This document shows, piece by piece, positions 9,486-18,189 of a stretch of DNA of 37,973 nt. The number at the start of each line of letters is the position of its first letter. Positions within the stretch are counted from its first letter, which is position 1. Source of the stretch: Xanthobacteraceae bacterium (lineage in GTDB: Bacteria; Pseudomonadota; Alphaproteobacteria; Rhizobiales; Xanthobacteraceae); contig JARBUD010000040.1 of the NCBI GenBank assembly GCA_029239875.1, forward strand, positions 1-37,973, given 5' to 3'. The translations under genes and the position numbers were made by a program. The notes under the pieces were generated by a model. The model searched no databases. It saw nothing but the letters and a program-made list of their open reading frames with translations, and was not told the origin of the DNA.

Positions 9486-10169
9486 ATGTTCGGCTTCACC
9501 TATGTCGATGCCACGGCCTTCGCCGCCTTTGTCGTCGCCTGGGTCGCCTACCATCTGTTGATGGAGGGCGGGTGGGCGGAGGAGCGCACCCTCAACCGGC
9601 GCATGGACAAGTACCGCTACGAATGGATGCAGCGCATGCTGGCGCGCGAGAACCGCATCGTCGATGCCCAGATCGTCGCTGCGCTGCAGAACGGCACGGC
9701 CTTCTTCGCCTCGACCTCGCTGCTTGCCATCGGCGCCTCGCTCGCCATCCTACAGTCGACCGACGCGGTGATGGCGATCTTCCTCGACCTGCCCTTCGTC
9801 GAGCCCAACCGATCGAGCTGGGAACTGAAGACGCTCGGCCTGACGCTGATCTTCGCCAACGCCTTCTTCAAATTCGCCTGGGCCTACCGGCTGTTCAACT
9901 ACACCACCATCCTGCTCGGCTCGACGCCGCCGCCTGACGAGGCGTCGACGCCGCAGGCACAGGCGCATGGCGTCAAGCTGGCGCGCATGGCCACCCTCGC
10001 CGGCCGGCATTTCAACCGCGGCCAGCGCTCCTTCTTCTTCGCCATCGCGTATCTCGGCTGGTACATCAACGGCTGGGCGCTGATGGCGGCGACGCTGGCG
10101 ATCTTCTTCGTCATGACCAACCGCCAGCTCGGCTCGGATTCGCGATGGCTGCTCGACGATGAACGATAG
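9486..10169 (+). CDS. DUF599 family membrane protein
   Basis: A 227-residue inner-membrane protein with about four hydrophobic segments (near 8-24, 68-92, 115-138 and 184-212). Between the first two lies RRMDKYRYEWMQRMLARENR followed by IVDAQIVAALQNGTAFFAST, the hallmark stretch of DUF599. Function of the family is unknown. The end overlaps the start of the DUF3253 gene by 11 bases, so the two are translationally coupled. The 268 bases upstream (9218-9485) hold AT-rich patches near 9290-9340, including the inverted repeat TTCGC-AATC-GCGAA, but no clear promoter. Confidence 0.88.
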   Translation: MFGFTYVDATAFAAFVVAWVAYHLLMEGGWAEERTLNRRMDKYRYEWMQRMLARENRIVDAQIVAALQNGTAFFASTSLLAIGASLAILQSTDAVMAIFLDLPFVEPNRSSWELKTLGLTLIFANAFFKFAWAYRLFNYTTILLGSTPPPDEASTPQAQAHGVKLARMATLAGRHFNRGQRSFFFAIAYLGWYINGWALMAATLAIFFVMTNRQLGSDSRWLLDDER

Positions 10170-10431
10170 ACAGTTTCCTTCCGAAGACGCCGTCGATGCG
10201 GCGATCCTCGCCCTCGCCGGCCGGCCCGACGCACCGAAGTCTATCGCGCCGGAGGAAGCCGCCCGGGCGTTGGCGAGCGATGCCGACTGGCAGAGCCTGC
10301 TGCCGCTGGTCCGGCGCGCCGCCGTGCGGCTCGCCCAGTCCGGTCGGCTCGTCATCTACCGGAAGGGCAAGCCGGTCGACCCAAGCGACTTCCGCGGCGT
10401 CTACCGGCTCGGGCTACCGCCGGACGGCTGA
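10159..10431 (+). CDS. DUF3253 family protein
   Basis: A 90-residue soluble protein whose sequence suggests a small winged-helix-like fold: SEDAVDAAILALAGRPDAPK, SIAPEEAARALASD, then VRRAAVRLAQSGRLVIYRKG and DPSDFRGVYRLGLP. These match DUF3253, a short uncharacterised family. It may bind nucleic acid, but that is only suggested by the helix-turn-helix-like layout. It overlaps the DUF599 gene by 11 bases upstream, and its 3' end overlaps the convergent ydcF-like gene by 31 bases. Confidence 0.82.
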   Translation: MNDRQFPSEDAVDAAILALAGRPDAPKSIAPEEAARALASDADWQSLLPLVRRAAVRLAQSGRLVIYRKGKPVDPSDFRGVYRLGLPPDG

Positions 10432-11225
10432 TCCGGCGCGGGGAAGAGCGCGTCGGTCCGCCCAGCAAGATAATAGGCGGCAAGCCCCATCCATTCGCGG
10501 CTGGCGAGATCAGTGAAGCCGAGACCTTCGGCGACCGAGCCGAAAAGGCGGAAGGGCTGCGCCTCGCCGATGGTGCGATAGTCGACCGGATAGGCAATGA
10601 CCGGGAACCCCGCCGCGCGGAAGCAGCCGATGGCGCGCGGCATGTGGAAGGCCGAGGTCACGAGCAACCAGCGCTGGCCCGGTTGAGGCCGGATCAATTC
10701 GCGTGCGAGCCGGGCGTTCTCCGCCGTGTTGCGGGAAAAGCGCTCGAACTCCACCCGCGCCGGATTGACGCCGATCTGCGGCAGCGCCAGGCGCACGACG
10801 TCCGCCTCCTGCATCGGCGAGGCTTCGACCAGGTTGCTGCTGCCGCCGGCGAAGACGATGCGCGCCTGCGGATAGCGCCGCGCCAGCTCGCCCATCGCCA
10901 GGATGCGTTCGCCCGCTTCCTGGAAGGAGGCCTGTCCGCGTGCGGCGGTCACGGCGGGAAGCTCGGCGCCGCCCAGCACGATCACACCGTCGACGGGCCG
11001 CCCATCGTCGGTATAGGCGGGAAAGCGGTTCTCCAGTGGAACCATGAGGATCCGCCCGAGCGGGCTGAGCCCGACGACGAGCAGACCGACGATGCCCAGA
11101 ACGGTCAGCGCCGTGCCCAGCCGTCGGAACCACGGCAGCAGCAGGAGCCCGCCCAGCGCCAGCAGGGTGAGGAACGTAGACGGTGCCGCGACCGCCCAGG
11201 CGAGTTTCGAGAGCGCGAAGAACAT
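10401..11225 (-). CDS. YdcF family (DUF218) membrane protein
   Basis: A 274-residue inner-membrane protein with two N-terminal transmembrane helices (about 7-30 and 36-56) and then the DUF218 domain: PLENRFPAY, DGVIVLGGAELP, ARIVFAGGSS, ENARLARELI and LLVTSAFHMPRAIGCFRAAG. Relatives such as SanA, ElyC and YdcF are linked to envelope integrity and lipid-carrier metabolism; the exact substrate is unknown. It lies 9 bases after the GGDEF-EAL gene, so the two are likely in one transcript. Its last 31 bases overlap the convergent DUF3253 gene. Confidence 0.88.
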   Translation of the reverse strand: MFFALSKLAWAVAAPSTFLTLLALGGLLLLPWFRRLGTALTVLGIVGLLVVGLSPLGRILMVPLENRFPAYTDDGRPVDGVIVLGGAELPAVTAARGQASFQEAGERILAMGELARRYPQARIVFAGGSSNLVEASPMQEADVVRLALPQIGVNPARVEFERFSRNTAENARLARELIRPQPGQRWLLVTSAFHMPRAIGCFRAAGFPVIAYPVDYRTIGEAQPFRLFGSVAEGLGFTDLASREWMGLAAYYLAGRTDALFPAPDQPSGGSPSR

Positions 11226-11234
11226 GCTGGCTCG

Positions 11235-13574
11235 CTAAATGGCCGCGCGCGAGGGCGAGGCGGCAGGAGCGGCGCGCTCCAGATAGCGCTCGATGCTGGA
11301 CACCGGCACCGGCCCGGCCAGCAGGTAGCCCTGCACGTGGTGGCAGCCGACCATTTGCAGGTAGCGAAGCTGCTCGCGCGTCTCCACGCCCTCGGCGGTG
11401 ACGGTGATCGCCAGCGCCCGCGCCAGCCGAACCACACAGTCGATGATCGCCGCCGCGTCGTCGCTCTGGCCGATGTTCTGGGTGAAGCCGCGGTCGATCT
11501 TGATGGTGTCGACGCGGAAGCGGCGGATATAGCCGAGCGAGGAATAGCCGCTGCCGAAATCGTCGAGCGCGATGCGGATGCCCATGCGGCGCAGTGCGGC
11601 GAGCGAGGCGAAGGCCTCCGGCTGGTTGCCGAACAGCAGGTTCTCCGTGATCTCGATCTCCAGCCGCTCGGGCGGGAAGCCGGTCTCCTCCAGAATGCGC
11701 TTCACCTGCGCTTCGAGGTCGCGGGTGCGGAAATCGACCGGCGACAGGTTCACCGCCAGCTTGACCGATCCCCAGCCACGCGCCTGCGCGCAGGCATTGC
11801 GCAGCACCCACATGTCAAGCTCGGTGATCAACCCGGTCTGCTCCGCGATGGGGACGAATTCGCCCGGGGAGATCAGCCCCTGGGTTGGATGCACCCAGCG
11901 CACCAGCGCCTCGAAGCCGATGACCACCTCGCCGTCTATGGCGAACTGCGGCTGGTAGTAGACCGCGAGTTCGCCCTCGGCCAGCGCGCGGTGCAGCTCG
12001 AGTTCGAGGTCGCGGCGGCGCATTACCTCGCGTTCCATGCGCGGCGCGAAGATCTGCACGTTGCCGCGTCCTTCCGCCTTCGCCCGATAGACCGCGATGT
12101 CGGCGAGGCGGATCAGCTCGATGGCATCCATGCCGTGGTCGGGCGCGACGGTGCAGCCGATGGAGCCGCTCACGGTGAGCGTCTGGCCGGCGATCGGCGC
12201 CGGCTGCCGCACCGCATCCAGTATGGCGCTGCCGGCCGTCTCGATGTCTTCCCGGTCGTTCGTCACCGCAACCAGTATGACGAACTCGTCGCCGCCGAAG
12301 CGCGAGGCCAGCACGCTGGAGAATGGCAGCCGCTTGAGACGGTTGCCGATCTCGGCCAGCAGCAGGTCGCCCACATGGTGGCCGAGCGTGTCGTTGATGT
12401 CCTTGAAGCCATCGAGATCGAGGAACAGGATCGCCAGCCGCTCCTCGCCGCCGACGCGCTGCAGCCTCTCGCCGAGGGTGCGCATCAGCATGGTGCGATT
12501 GGCGAGACCGCAGAGCGGGTCGGTGTAGGCGAGGCGCGAGGCCAGCGCCTCGCTCTCCGACAGTTCCCGCGTCGCCCTGCGTGCGTACCAGAGCACGATG
12601 GCAGCCACCATCAGCAGCAGGGCGGCGGTGCCGACCAGGGCCGGCAGCAGCGCAGCAAGCAATGCACTGCCGGGATTCTCCGGCACCCAGCTGAGCCAGG
12701 CTGGCGGCGTCTGCGGGTCGTGGAAGGGAATGGGTATGCCCTGCCGCTCGGGCGGTGGCGGCGTATCCGAGATCAGCGGGTCGGTCATGTGCAACTCGCC
12801 GACGAGATCGCCGAGGAAGCTGCGGTCGAGGAACAGCACCGTCACCGCGACCGGCGGCACGCGCGAGGGCGAGACCACCCGTCCATAGTCCGGCGTGATG
12901 CTGATGGCGCCGACCAGTGCCGGGCGGCCCTCCACCCGCATATAGCCGGCGCGGAACACGGGCGGGTTCTCGCGGCCACGCGGCTCGGCGGAGGGGGCGG
13001 CGGCCTGCAGCGCCGCTGTCTGGTCGCGATAGGCCGCCTCGACGCCCCTCACCAGCGGGGTGATCGCCGCATCGTCGAAGGGGGCCTGCGGCACCTGGAA
13101 CGAAACACCGTCTATGGACGCATAGGCCGGACCGCTCTCCAGCACGATGTAGGAGCGGTCATGGCGCTGGGTCTCGTAGAGCCAGCGGCCGAAATTCTCG
13201 TGGACCCATTCGACGTCGAGGAAATAGGCGGTGCGCAGCACCGATTCATCCCAATGCGCGAAGCTGGAGAGGTCGCGCTCGAGGAACGCCGCCCGGCGCT
13301 GCAGGGAATCCAGCACCAGCCGGTTCCAGCGCTCACGGGAGGCCGCGTCGATCCGCTCGGCAGCGACCAGCGAGAACGCTCCCATCACCACCACCGCCGC
13401 CACGATGACGAGCGCCACGGCGAGTATCATGCCGTCGCCGGCCCGTAAGCGCCGGCGCGGCGCCACGGCGATCGGAATTGCCTCGGACACCGGCTCGCCT
13501 CGGGACTGGAGCCCCGGACGACCCGCCTCTGGCGTCCTCATCCACTCCTCCGACTCACCCACGGTCAGCCCCAT
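11235..13574 (-). CDS. CHASE4-GGDEF-EAL cyclic-di-GMP signalling protein
   Basis: A 779-residue membrane sensor that can make and break cyclic-di-GMP. It has TM1 (about 49-72), a periplasmic CHASE4-like domain (about 80-275; HWDESVLRTAYFLDVEWVHE), TM2 (304-330), a GGDEF domain with GGDEF intact at 427-431, and an EAL domain with E555-A-L. The EAL set looks complete: VNLSP, EITEN, DDFGSG, IKID, AEGVET and QGY. An RxxD inhibitory site upstream of GGDEF is not apparent, so product inhibition may be absent. ATG 13574 is the longest start; ATG 13541 is also possible. The periplasmic ligand is unknown. Confidence 0.93.
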   Translation of the reverse strand: MGLTVGESEEWMRTPEAGRPGLQSRGEPVSEAIPIAVAPRRRLRAGDGMILAVALVIVAAVVVMGAFSLVAAERIDAASRERWNRLVLDSLQRRAAFLERDLSSFAHWDESVLRTAYFLDVEWVHENFGRWLYETQRHDRSYIVLESGPAYASIDGVSFQVPQAPFDDAAITPLVRGVEAAYRDQTAALQAAAPSAEPRGRENPPVFRAGYMRVEGRPALVGAISITPDYGRVVSPSRVPPVAVTVLFLDRSFLGDLVGELHMTDPLISDTPPPPERQGIPIPFHDPQTPPAWLSWVPENPGSALLAALLPALVGTAALLLMVAAIVLWYARRATRELSESEALASRLAYTDPLCGLANRTMLMRTLGERLQRVGGEERLAILFLDLDGFKDINDTLGHHVGDLLLAEIGNRLKRLPFSSVLASRFGGDEFVILVAVTNDREDIETAGSAILDAVRQPAPIAGQTLTVSGSIGCTVAPDHGMDAIELIRLADIAVYRAKAEGRGNVQIFAPRMEREVMRRRDLELELHRALAEGELAVYYQPQFAIDGEVVIGFEALVRWVHPTQGLISPGEFVPIAEQTGLITELDMWVLRNACAQARGWGSVKLAVNLSPVDFRTRDLEAQVKRILEETGFPPERLEIEITENLLFGNQPEAFASLAALRRMGIRIALDDFGSGYSSLGYIRRFRVDTIKIDRGFTQNIGQSDDAAAIIDCVVRLARALAITVTAEGVETREQLRYLQMVGCHHVQGYLLAGPVPVSSIERYLERAAPAASPSRAAI

Positions 13575-13637
13575 CGATGTTCTTGCTGCTGCTCGACGTA
13601 GGGGGCTCTCAATGAATACAAACTTCGTCCACTAAGT

Positions 13638-15032
13638 TCAAAACCATAGCGAAGCGATACCGAGAAAGGCGAAGAAGCCGACCACGTCGGTAACCGTAGT
13701 GACGAAGGGTCCCGACGATACGGCCGGATCCACCTTGAGTCGATCCAACGCCAAGGGGATCATAATACCTCCAAATGCAGCCGCCAGCAGATTGATAATC
13801 ATCGCGAGGGCAATGACGAAGCCGAGATCAGCGATGCCGAAGCGGGCGAAGACGACGACGGCCATGATCACCGCAAACACCACGCCGTTGAACAGCCCGA
13901 CCAGCAGCTCGCGCGCCACCACGCGTCTTGCATTGCTGGCGCGCAATTCGCGCGTCGCCAGCGCGCGCACGGCCACGGTCATCGTCTGCGTACCGGCATT
14001 GCCGCCCTGGCTCGCGACGATCGGCATGAGCACGGCGAGCGCCACCATGCGCTCCAGTTCGCCCTCGAACAGCGAGATGACGAAGGAGGCGAGGTTTGCG
14101 GCGATCAGGTTCAGCAGCAGCCAGGAAAAGCGGCTCCGGGCGATGTACCAGAAGCTGTCGGACAGTTCTTCGTCGCCGGCGACGCCGCCGAGCGCCTTCA
14201 GGTCCTCGTCCGCCTCCTCCTGGATGACGTCGACGATGTCGTCGATGGTCAGCACGCCGACCAGCCGGCCAGCGTCGTCCACTACCGGCGAGGAGATGAG
14301 GTTGTAGCGCTCGAAGACGCGCGCCACGTCCTCCTGGTCGTCGGTGGCGTTCACTACGTGGCGGTCGGGCGTGACCACCTCGCCCAGCTTCACCCCACGC
14401 TTGGTGCGCAACAGCCGGTCGAGCGGCACCGAGCCGGTGAGCCGGTACGTCGGATCGACGACGAAGACCTCAAAGAAGGTCTCCGGCAGGCCTTCCGTCT
14501 CGCCCACATAGTCGAGCGTCTGACCGACAGTCCAGAACGGCGGCAGCGCGATGAACTCGGTCTGCATGCGCCGGCCGGCGCTCTCCTCCGGATAGTCGAG
14601 GCTGCGCTGCAGCGCCGCCCGCTCCGGGATCGGCAGATGGGCGAGGATCTCCTGCTTGCCGGCGTCGTCGAGGTCCTCGAGGATATAGACCGCGTCGTCG
14701 GATTCGAGCTCGCGCACGCCGTCGACCACCGTCTGGGTCGGCAGTTCCTCGAGGATCTGGACTCGGACGGTCTCGTCGAGCTCGGTGAGCGCGGCGAAGT
14801 CGAAGTCGCTGCCGAGCAGCTCGATCAGCTGCGGCCGGTCGGCGGGCGGCAGTGCCTCCAGCAGGCGGGCGAGGTCGCTTTCGTGCAGGTCGGCGACAAG
14901 CGCCTTGAGCGCCTCGACATCGCGCGTCTCGATGGCGCCGAGCGCCGCCTCGACGAAGCCGGGCGTCTCGGTCGGATCCGCGTCGTGTTCCGGCCCGCGC
15001 GGCGGGGCGGCGAGATCGGTCTCTTCGCGCAT
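13638..15032 (-). CDS. mgtE: Magnesium transporter MgtE
   Basis: A Mg2+-gated channel of the inner membrane, 464 residues. The N-domain of helical repeats (about 30-160; LIELLGSDFDFAALTELDE) is followed by a CBS pair (about 165-290; ISSPVVDDAGRLVGVLTIDD) and five transmembrane helices (about 320-464). The pore segment LMPIVASQGGNAGTQT is intact, and DPAVSSGPFVTTVTDVVGF carries the family's C-terminal cation-binding region. The start at 15032 (MREETDLAAPP) has GGAG 7 bases upstream; a start at 15254 would add 74 residues and run through the divergent acylphosphatase gene. The 174-base divergent gap contains a TTCTTTAAGAA near-palindrome but no recognisable magnesium riboswitch. Confidence 0.95.
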   Translation of the reverse strand: MREETDLAAPPRGPEHDADPTETPGFVEAALGAIETRDVEALKALVADLHESDLARLLEALPPADRPQLIELLGSDFDFAALTELDETVRVQILEELPTQTVVDGVRELESDDAVYILEDLDDAGKQEILAHLPIPERAALQRSLDYPEESAGRRMQTEFIALPPFWTVGQTLDYVGETEGLPETFFEVFVVDPTYRLTGSVPLDRLLRTKRGVKLGEVVTPDRHVVNATDDQEDVARVFERYNLISSPVVDDAGRLVGVLTIDDIVDVIQEEADEDLKALGGVAGDEELSDSFWYIARSRFSWLLLNLIAANLASFVISLFEGELERMVALAVLMPIVASQGGNAGTQTMTVAVRALATRELRASNARRVVARELLVGLFNGVVFAVIMAVVVFARFGIADLGFVIALAMIINLLAAAFGGIMIPLALDRLKVDPAVSSGPFVTTVTDVVGFFAFLGIASLWF

Positions 15033-15206
15033 GCCACGCTCCAGCGGAAGGTTCGAGGCGGAAAGGTCGGCGGCTCCCGTAACGAGAGCCGATGTTGCTT
15101 CTAGCGGAGTTGTTCTTAAAGAAGCGTCGGCGAAGGACAATGCGGAGCCGGCGCGTTCGGTTCGCCACCTGCATCCCACATCTGCCGCTACGACTGGGGT
15201 ATCGCT

Positions 15207-15500
15207 ATGGCCTCGAAGCTTGCCACCCGCCTTCTCATACGCGGCCGCGTCCAAGGCGTCGGCTATCGCGCCTGGTTCACCGCGGAGGCCGAACGGCGGC
15301 GGCTTGCCGGCTGGGTACGCAACCGGCGCGACGGCAGCGTCGAGGCGCTGATCCTCGCCCCCGCGGAAAGCCTGCGGGAACTCATCGAAGCCAGCCGGCG
15401 CGGACCACCGGCGGCCATGGTCAGCGAGGTCGCGGCCAGCGAGGAAAGCGTGCCGGACGGCGAGATCCGCCCCGGCTTCGACGTACTGCCTACCGCCTAG
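15207..15500 (+). CDS. acyP: Acylphosphatase
   Basis: A 97-residue enzyme that hydrolyses acyl phosphates. The signature GRVQGVGYR includes the phosphate-binding loop and catalytic Arg21. [12 protein letters not shown] supplies the catalytic Asn39. Length and the ferredoxin-like layout are standard. It is divergent from mgtE and its last 4 bases overlap the end of the convergent lipB gene. A GGGGT ribosome-binding site precedes the ATG. Confidence 0.96.
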   Translation: MASKLATRLLIRGRVQGVGYRAWFTAEAERRRLAGWVRNRRDGSVEALILAPAESLRELIEASRRGPPAAMVSEVAASEESVPDGEIRPGFDVLPTA

Positions 15501-16234
15501 GCTTCATCCGGTGCGACTACGGTCGGGCCGAACACCGCCTCGAACTCGCGGCGCAATGCCGGGTCGACATCCTCCATCGTCACCGGCAGGCCGAGCTCGA
15601 CCAGGCTGGTGACGCCGTGTTCGCGCACGCCGCAGGGCACGATGCCCGCGAAATGCGACAGGTCGGGCTCCACGTTGAGCGAAATGCCGTGCATCGTCAC
15701 CCAGCGCCGCACGCGGATGCCGATGGCGGCGATCTTGTCCTCGCCCTCCCCGGCCTTGGTCGGGTGGCGTACCCACACGCCGACGCGATCCTCGCGCCGC
15801 TCGCCGCGCACGTTGAAGGCGGCAAGCGAGCGGATGAGCCATTCCTCCAGAGCGGCGACGTAGCGGCGCAGGTCCGGCGCCCGGCGCTTCAGGTCGAGCA
15901 TCACATAGGCAACGCGTTGGCCGGGGCCGTGATAGGTGAACTGCCCGCCCCGTCCAGTCTCGAAGATCGGAAACCGGCCGGCATCGACGAGATCCTCCGG
16001 GCGCGCGCTGGTGCCGGCGGTGTAGAGCGGGGGATGCTCCAGCAGCCAGACCAGCTCGTCCTCGCGGCCAGCGGCGATGTCCTCGGCAAGGCGGTTCATC
16101 TCGGCGAGCGCATCAGGATAGGCAACCGGAGAGGTGCTCACGCGCCAGCGCACCGGCGAGCTACCGGGTTGTGGCAGCAGCACCGGTGACAGCTCGTCAC
16201 GGGCGATGGCAGCGAGTATCGGCGCGTCGTTCAT
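15497..16234 (-). CDS. lipB: Octanoyltransferase LipB
   Basis: LipB moves octanoyl from acyl-carrier protein to the lipoyl domains of 2-oxoacid dehydrogenases and glycine cleavage H protein. In the 245-residue protein, [13 protein letters not shown] (95-107) forms the lipid-binding loop, K167 in [10 protein letters not shown] and C201 in FAGIVPCGV are the catalytic Lys and Cys, and [11 protein letters not shown] is the other family block. The start at 16234 (MNDAPILAA) was preferred over 16288, whose extra 18 residues are not family-like. No lipA is adjacent. Confidence 0.96.
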   Translation of the reverse strand: MNDAPILAAIARDELSPVLLPQPGSSPVRWRVSTSPVAYPDALAEMNRLAEDIAAGREDELVWLLEHPPLYTAGTSARPEDLVDAGRFPIFETGRGGQFTYHGPGQRVAYVMLDLKRRAPDLRRYVAALEEWLIRSLAAFNVRGERREDRVGVWVRHPTKAGEGEDKIAAIGIRVRRWVTMHGISLNVEPDLSHFAGIVPCGVREHGVTSLVELGLPVTMEDVDPALRREFEAVFGPTVVAPDEA

Positions 16235-16341
16235 AGCTGATAGATAATCATCGCGCGGCCCGCTGTCGCTGCCGATCGCAGCGCCCACGCTATGCGCCGC
16301 CGGCGGAGCTGTGTACAGCCCTGCCGGAGCGGCGGCAGGCC

Positions 16342-16370
16342 TTGTGGAGCCCCATTCGATCTGTTAGACG
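16342..16370 (+). promoter_or_regulatory. Candidate promoter of tRNA-Leu
   Basis: TTGTGG (16342-16347) and TAGACG (16365-16370) are separated by 17 bases and lie 45 bases upstream of the tRNA. Spacing and distance suit a sigma-70 tRNA promoter, but the hexamers are only partly consensus. Confidence 0.35.
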
Positions 16371-16415
16371 ATCCCCCGCTCGCGCCGGCCCCGCTCGGTG
16401 GCCGCGCGCGGTGAT

Positions 16416-16500
16416 GCGGTCGTGGCGGAATTGGTAGACGCGCTGCCTTGAGGTGGCAGTGGGTAACACCGTGGAGGTTCGAGTCCTCTCGACCGCACCA
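16416..16500 (+). tRNA. tRNA-Leu (anticodon GAG)
   Basis: The 85-base gene folds as a class II tRNA. The acceptor arms are GCGGTCG/CGACCGC, the D-arm contains GGAATTGGTAGAC, the anticodon stem CTGCC/GGCAG closes the loop TTGAGGT with anticodon GAG, a long variable arm follows, and the T-arm holds GGTTCGAGTCC. The discriminator A and an encoded CCA complete it. It decodes CTC (and CTT by wobble), the favoured leucine codons in high-GC genomes. A UUCG-loop terminator follows at 16534-16557. Confidence 0.97.
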
Positions 16501-16533
16501 TTTATCCGGATCGGTACTGTCCGAATCCCAGCG

Positions 16534-16557
16534 AACGGCGACCTTCGGGTCGCCGTT
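16534..16557 (+). terminator. Terminator downstream of tRNA-Leu
   Basis: AACGGCGACC and GGTCGCCGTT pair as a perfect 10-bp stem closed by the very stable TTCG tetraloop, followed by GTCGTTTC. It lies 33 bases past the tRNA CCA end. Confidence 0.85.
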
Positions 16558-16619
16558 GTCGTTTCGGGCCCTCGTCCACGACTCGCTCCCTGGGCCTTTT
16601 CCCTCGCGAGAATCGCGGC

Positions 16620-16648
16620 TTGCATTAAATGCATTCTGCATTCAAAAT
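16620..16648 (+). promoter_or_regulatory. Candidate promoter with TGCATT repeats before the propeller gene
   Basis: TTGCAT (16620-16625) and CAAAAT (16643-16648) are 17 bases apart in an AT-rich patch that stands out from the GC-rich surroundings. TGCATT occurs three times (16621, 16630, 16637), mostly in the spacer, and could be an operator. The gene begins about 147 bases downstream. The -10 match is weak, so this is tentative. Confidence 0.35.
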
Positions 16649-16794
16649 TCATCGCGCGGCTGAAAGCCGCCATCGTGCGGAACTTCTGCCGCCGTGGAAA
16701 ACCGCCAATGAGGGATGCAGCAGGCTCCCGGACAGGCACTTCAGGAACAAGCAGCCAGACGGGACGGCATCTCCTCGCAAATGAGGAAACGCCA

Positions 16795-18138
16795 ATGAAC
16801 AAAGTGACTGCTCTGAGCGCGTCAGCCTTGGCGCTGGCGACGGCCGCCGCTGTGCCCTCAGCCGCCAAGGACTACATCCTGGCCACCGGCCGCTGGGACA
16901 ACACCGCCATCGTGATCGACGTCGAGAAGGCGATCGATCCGGTCAATGACGGCACGCCGAATGCCGTCATCAACCGGCTGCGGGTGACGCCGGACATCGA
17001 CGGCAAGGGCACCGGCAAGCTCGACACGGTGGCGAGCGGGCAGCCGATCATCATTGCCATCTCGCCGGACCAGAAGCGCGCCTATGTGGTGAATCATTCC
17101 GGCAAGTCGAAGCCCGAGGATGCCGCTGCCTTCCAGCACGGCCATCCTGGCTCGGTCACCGTGCTCGACCTCGCGAAGGCGCTGGATCCGGCGCATAACG
17201 GCAAGCTCGGCGCCGTGGAAGCCTTCATCGACTCGGAAGGCTCCGGCGCCACCGGCTTCGCCGTCTCACCCGACCTGAAATACGGCATCCTTGCCCACGC
17301 CGAAGGACCGGGTAACGAGGATGGCGGGCGCCATATCAATATCGTCGACCTGGCGACGAACAAGGTGATCCACAAGGTCGAGCAGGCCTATGGCAAGCCC
17401 GGCTACCCCTGCCCGCCGGCGACGATCCCCCACAGAGCGCCCGATCCGGCCTTCGGCTGCTTTCCCGATACCAATGGCCTGACCATCAGCCCGATCGGCG
17501 GCGGCACCGTCTTCACTGCCAACGGGGGCACCAACGACGTCTCCGTCATCAGCCTTCCCAAGGCGCTGAAGGGCGACAAGGGCGCCGAGGTCGCGCGCAT
17601 CCCGGTGCAGTCGGGCGGCTTCGGCATCAGCACGAGCCCGGACGGCAAGCTGGTGGCCATCGCCGCGCGCGAGGACGCGCGCGACGGCAAGGAGGGCAAC
17701 ACCATCTCGATCATCGACGTCAAACAGGCGCTGCGGGAGCCCGGCAAGGGCGAGGTCGCCCGCGTGCTCGTCGGCACCAGCAATCCGGAGGTCCAGACGC
17801 GTCCCTTCGTGGCGGCCTTCACGCCGGATGGCAAGCGGATCGTGGTGACCAATTTCCGCACCAACAACCTGTCGATCATCGACGTCGCCAAGGCGCTCGC
17901 CGGGCAGCCGGCCGAGCTCGCGCGCATCACGCTGGAGACGCCGAACGGCGAGCCCTCGCGCCCGCGCGGCATAGCCTTCGCCAATGGCGGGAAATATGCG
18001 GCCATCAGCGGCGCGCCCAAGAGCAAGCCCGGCAGCGGCGTCGTATGGCTGGTCGACCTCGACAGCTACAAGGTCGCTGGCCGCGTCACCGAGATCGGCA
18101 ACGAATCCTACATGCTTGGCGGCTTCACCGGGGACTAG
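16795..18138 (+). CDS. Secreted seven-bladed beta-propeller protein (YVTN/LVIVD-like)
   Basis: A 447-residue exported protein. The signal peptide (about 1-24, ending PSAA) is followed by repeats with the blade motif [IV]-[IVL]-[DS]-[VL]-x-K-A-[IL]: AIVIDVEKAI (38), VTVLDLAKAL (121), INIVDLATNK (181), VSVISLPKAL (249), ISIIDVKQAL (304), LSIIDVAKAL (359) and VWLVDLDSYK (417). Seven copies predict a seven-bladed propeller. The only cysteines, C206 and C222, lie in one loop and may form a disulfide. No catalytic or haem-binding motif is visible; a binding role in the periplasm is inferred. The start at 16795 has GAGGAAAC a few bases upstream. It appears to be a single gene. Confidence 0.85.
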   Translation: MNKVTALSASALALATAAAVPSAAKDYILATGRWDNTAIVIDVEKAIDPVNDGTPNAVINRLRVTPDIDGKGTGKLDTVASGQPIIIAISPDQKRAYVVNHSGKSKPEDAAAFQHGHPGSVTVLDLAKALDPAHNGKLGAVEAFIDSEGSGATGFAVSPDLKYGILAHAEGPGNEDGGRHINIVDLATNKVIHKVEQAYGKPGYPCPPATIPHRAPDPAFGCFPDTNGLTISPIGGGTVFTANGGTNDVSVISLPKALKGDKGAEVARIPVQSGGFGISTSPDGKLVAIAAREDARDGKEGNTISIIDVKQALREPGKGEVARVLVGTSNPEVQTRPFVAAFTPDGKRIVVTNFRTNNLSIIDVAKALAGQPAELARITLETPNGEPSRPRGIAFANGGKYAAISGAPKSKPGSGVVWLVDLDSYKVAGRVTEIGNESYMLGGFTGD

Positions 18139-18189
18139 GCTGCGGCTTCACATGGCTTCCGCTCCCGATCCCTGGTCGGGGGCGGACAG

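Noticed and set aside
10644..13448. Plus-strand open frame of 934 codons opposite ydcF and the GGDEF-EAL gene
   Set aside because: Composition is typical of an antisense shadow (many Arg, His, Gln, Asp) and no domain is visible. The minus-strand genes are fully convincing.
15033..15206. Magnesium riboswitch in front of mgtE
   Set aside because: The 174-base divergent gap shows only short weak inverted repeats and nothing resembling an M-box layout.
16416..16500. tRNA-Leu as an integration site for a mobile element
   Set aside because: There is no integrase gene and no repeated tRNA 3' end downstream; the flanks are ordinary chromosomal genes.
18139..18189. Hairpin CCCGATC/GGTCGGG between the propeller and deacetylase genes
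   Set aside because: It has a wobble pair and no T-tract on either strand, so a terminator call is not supported.
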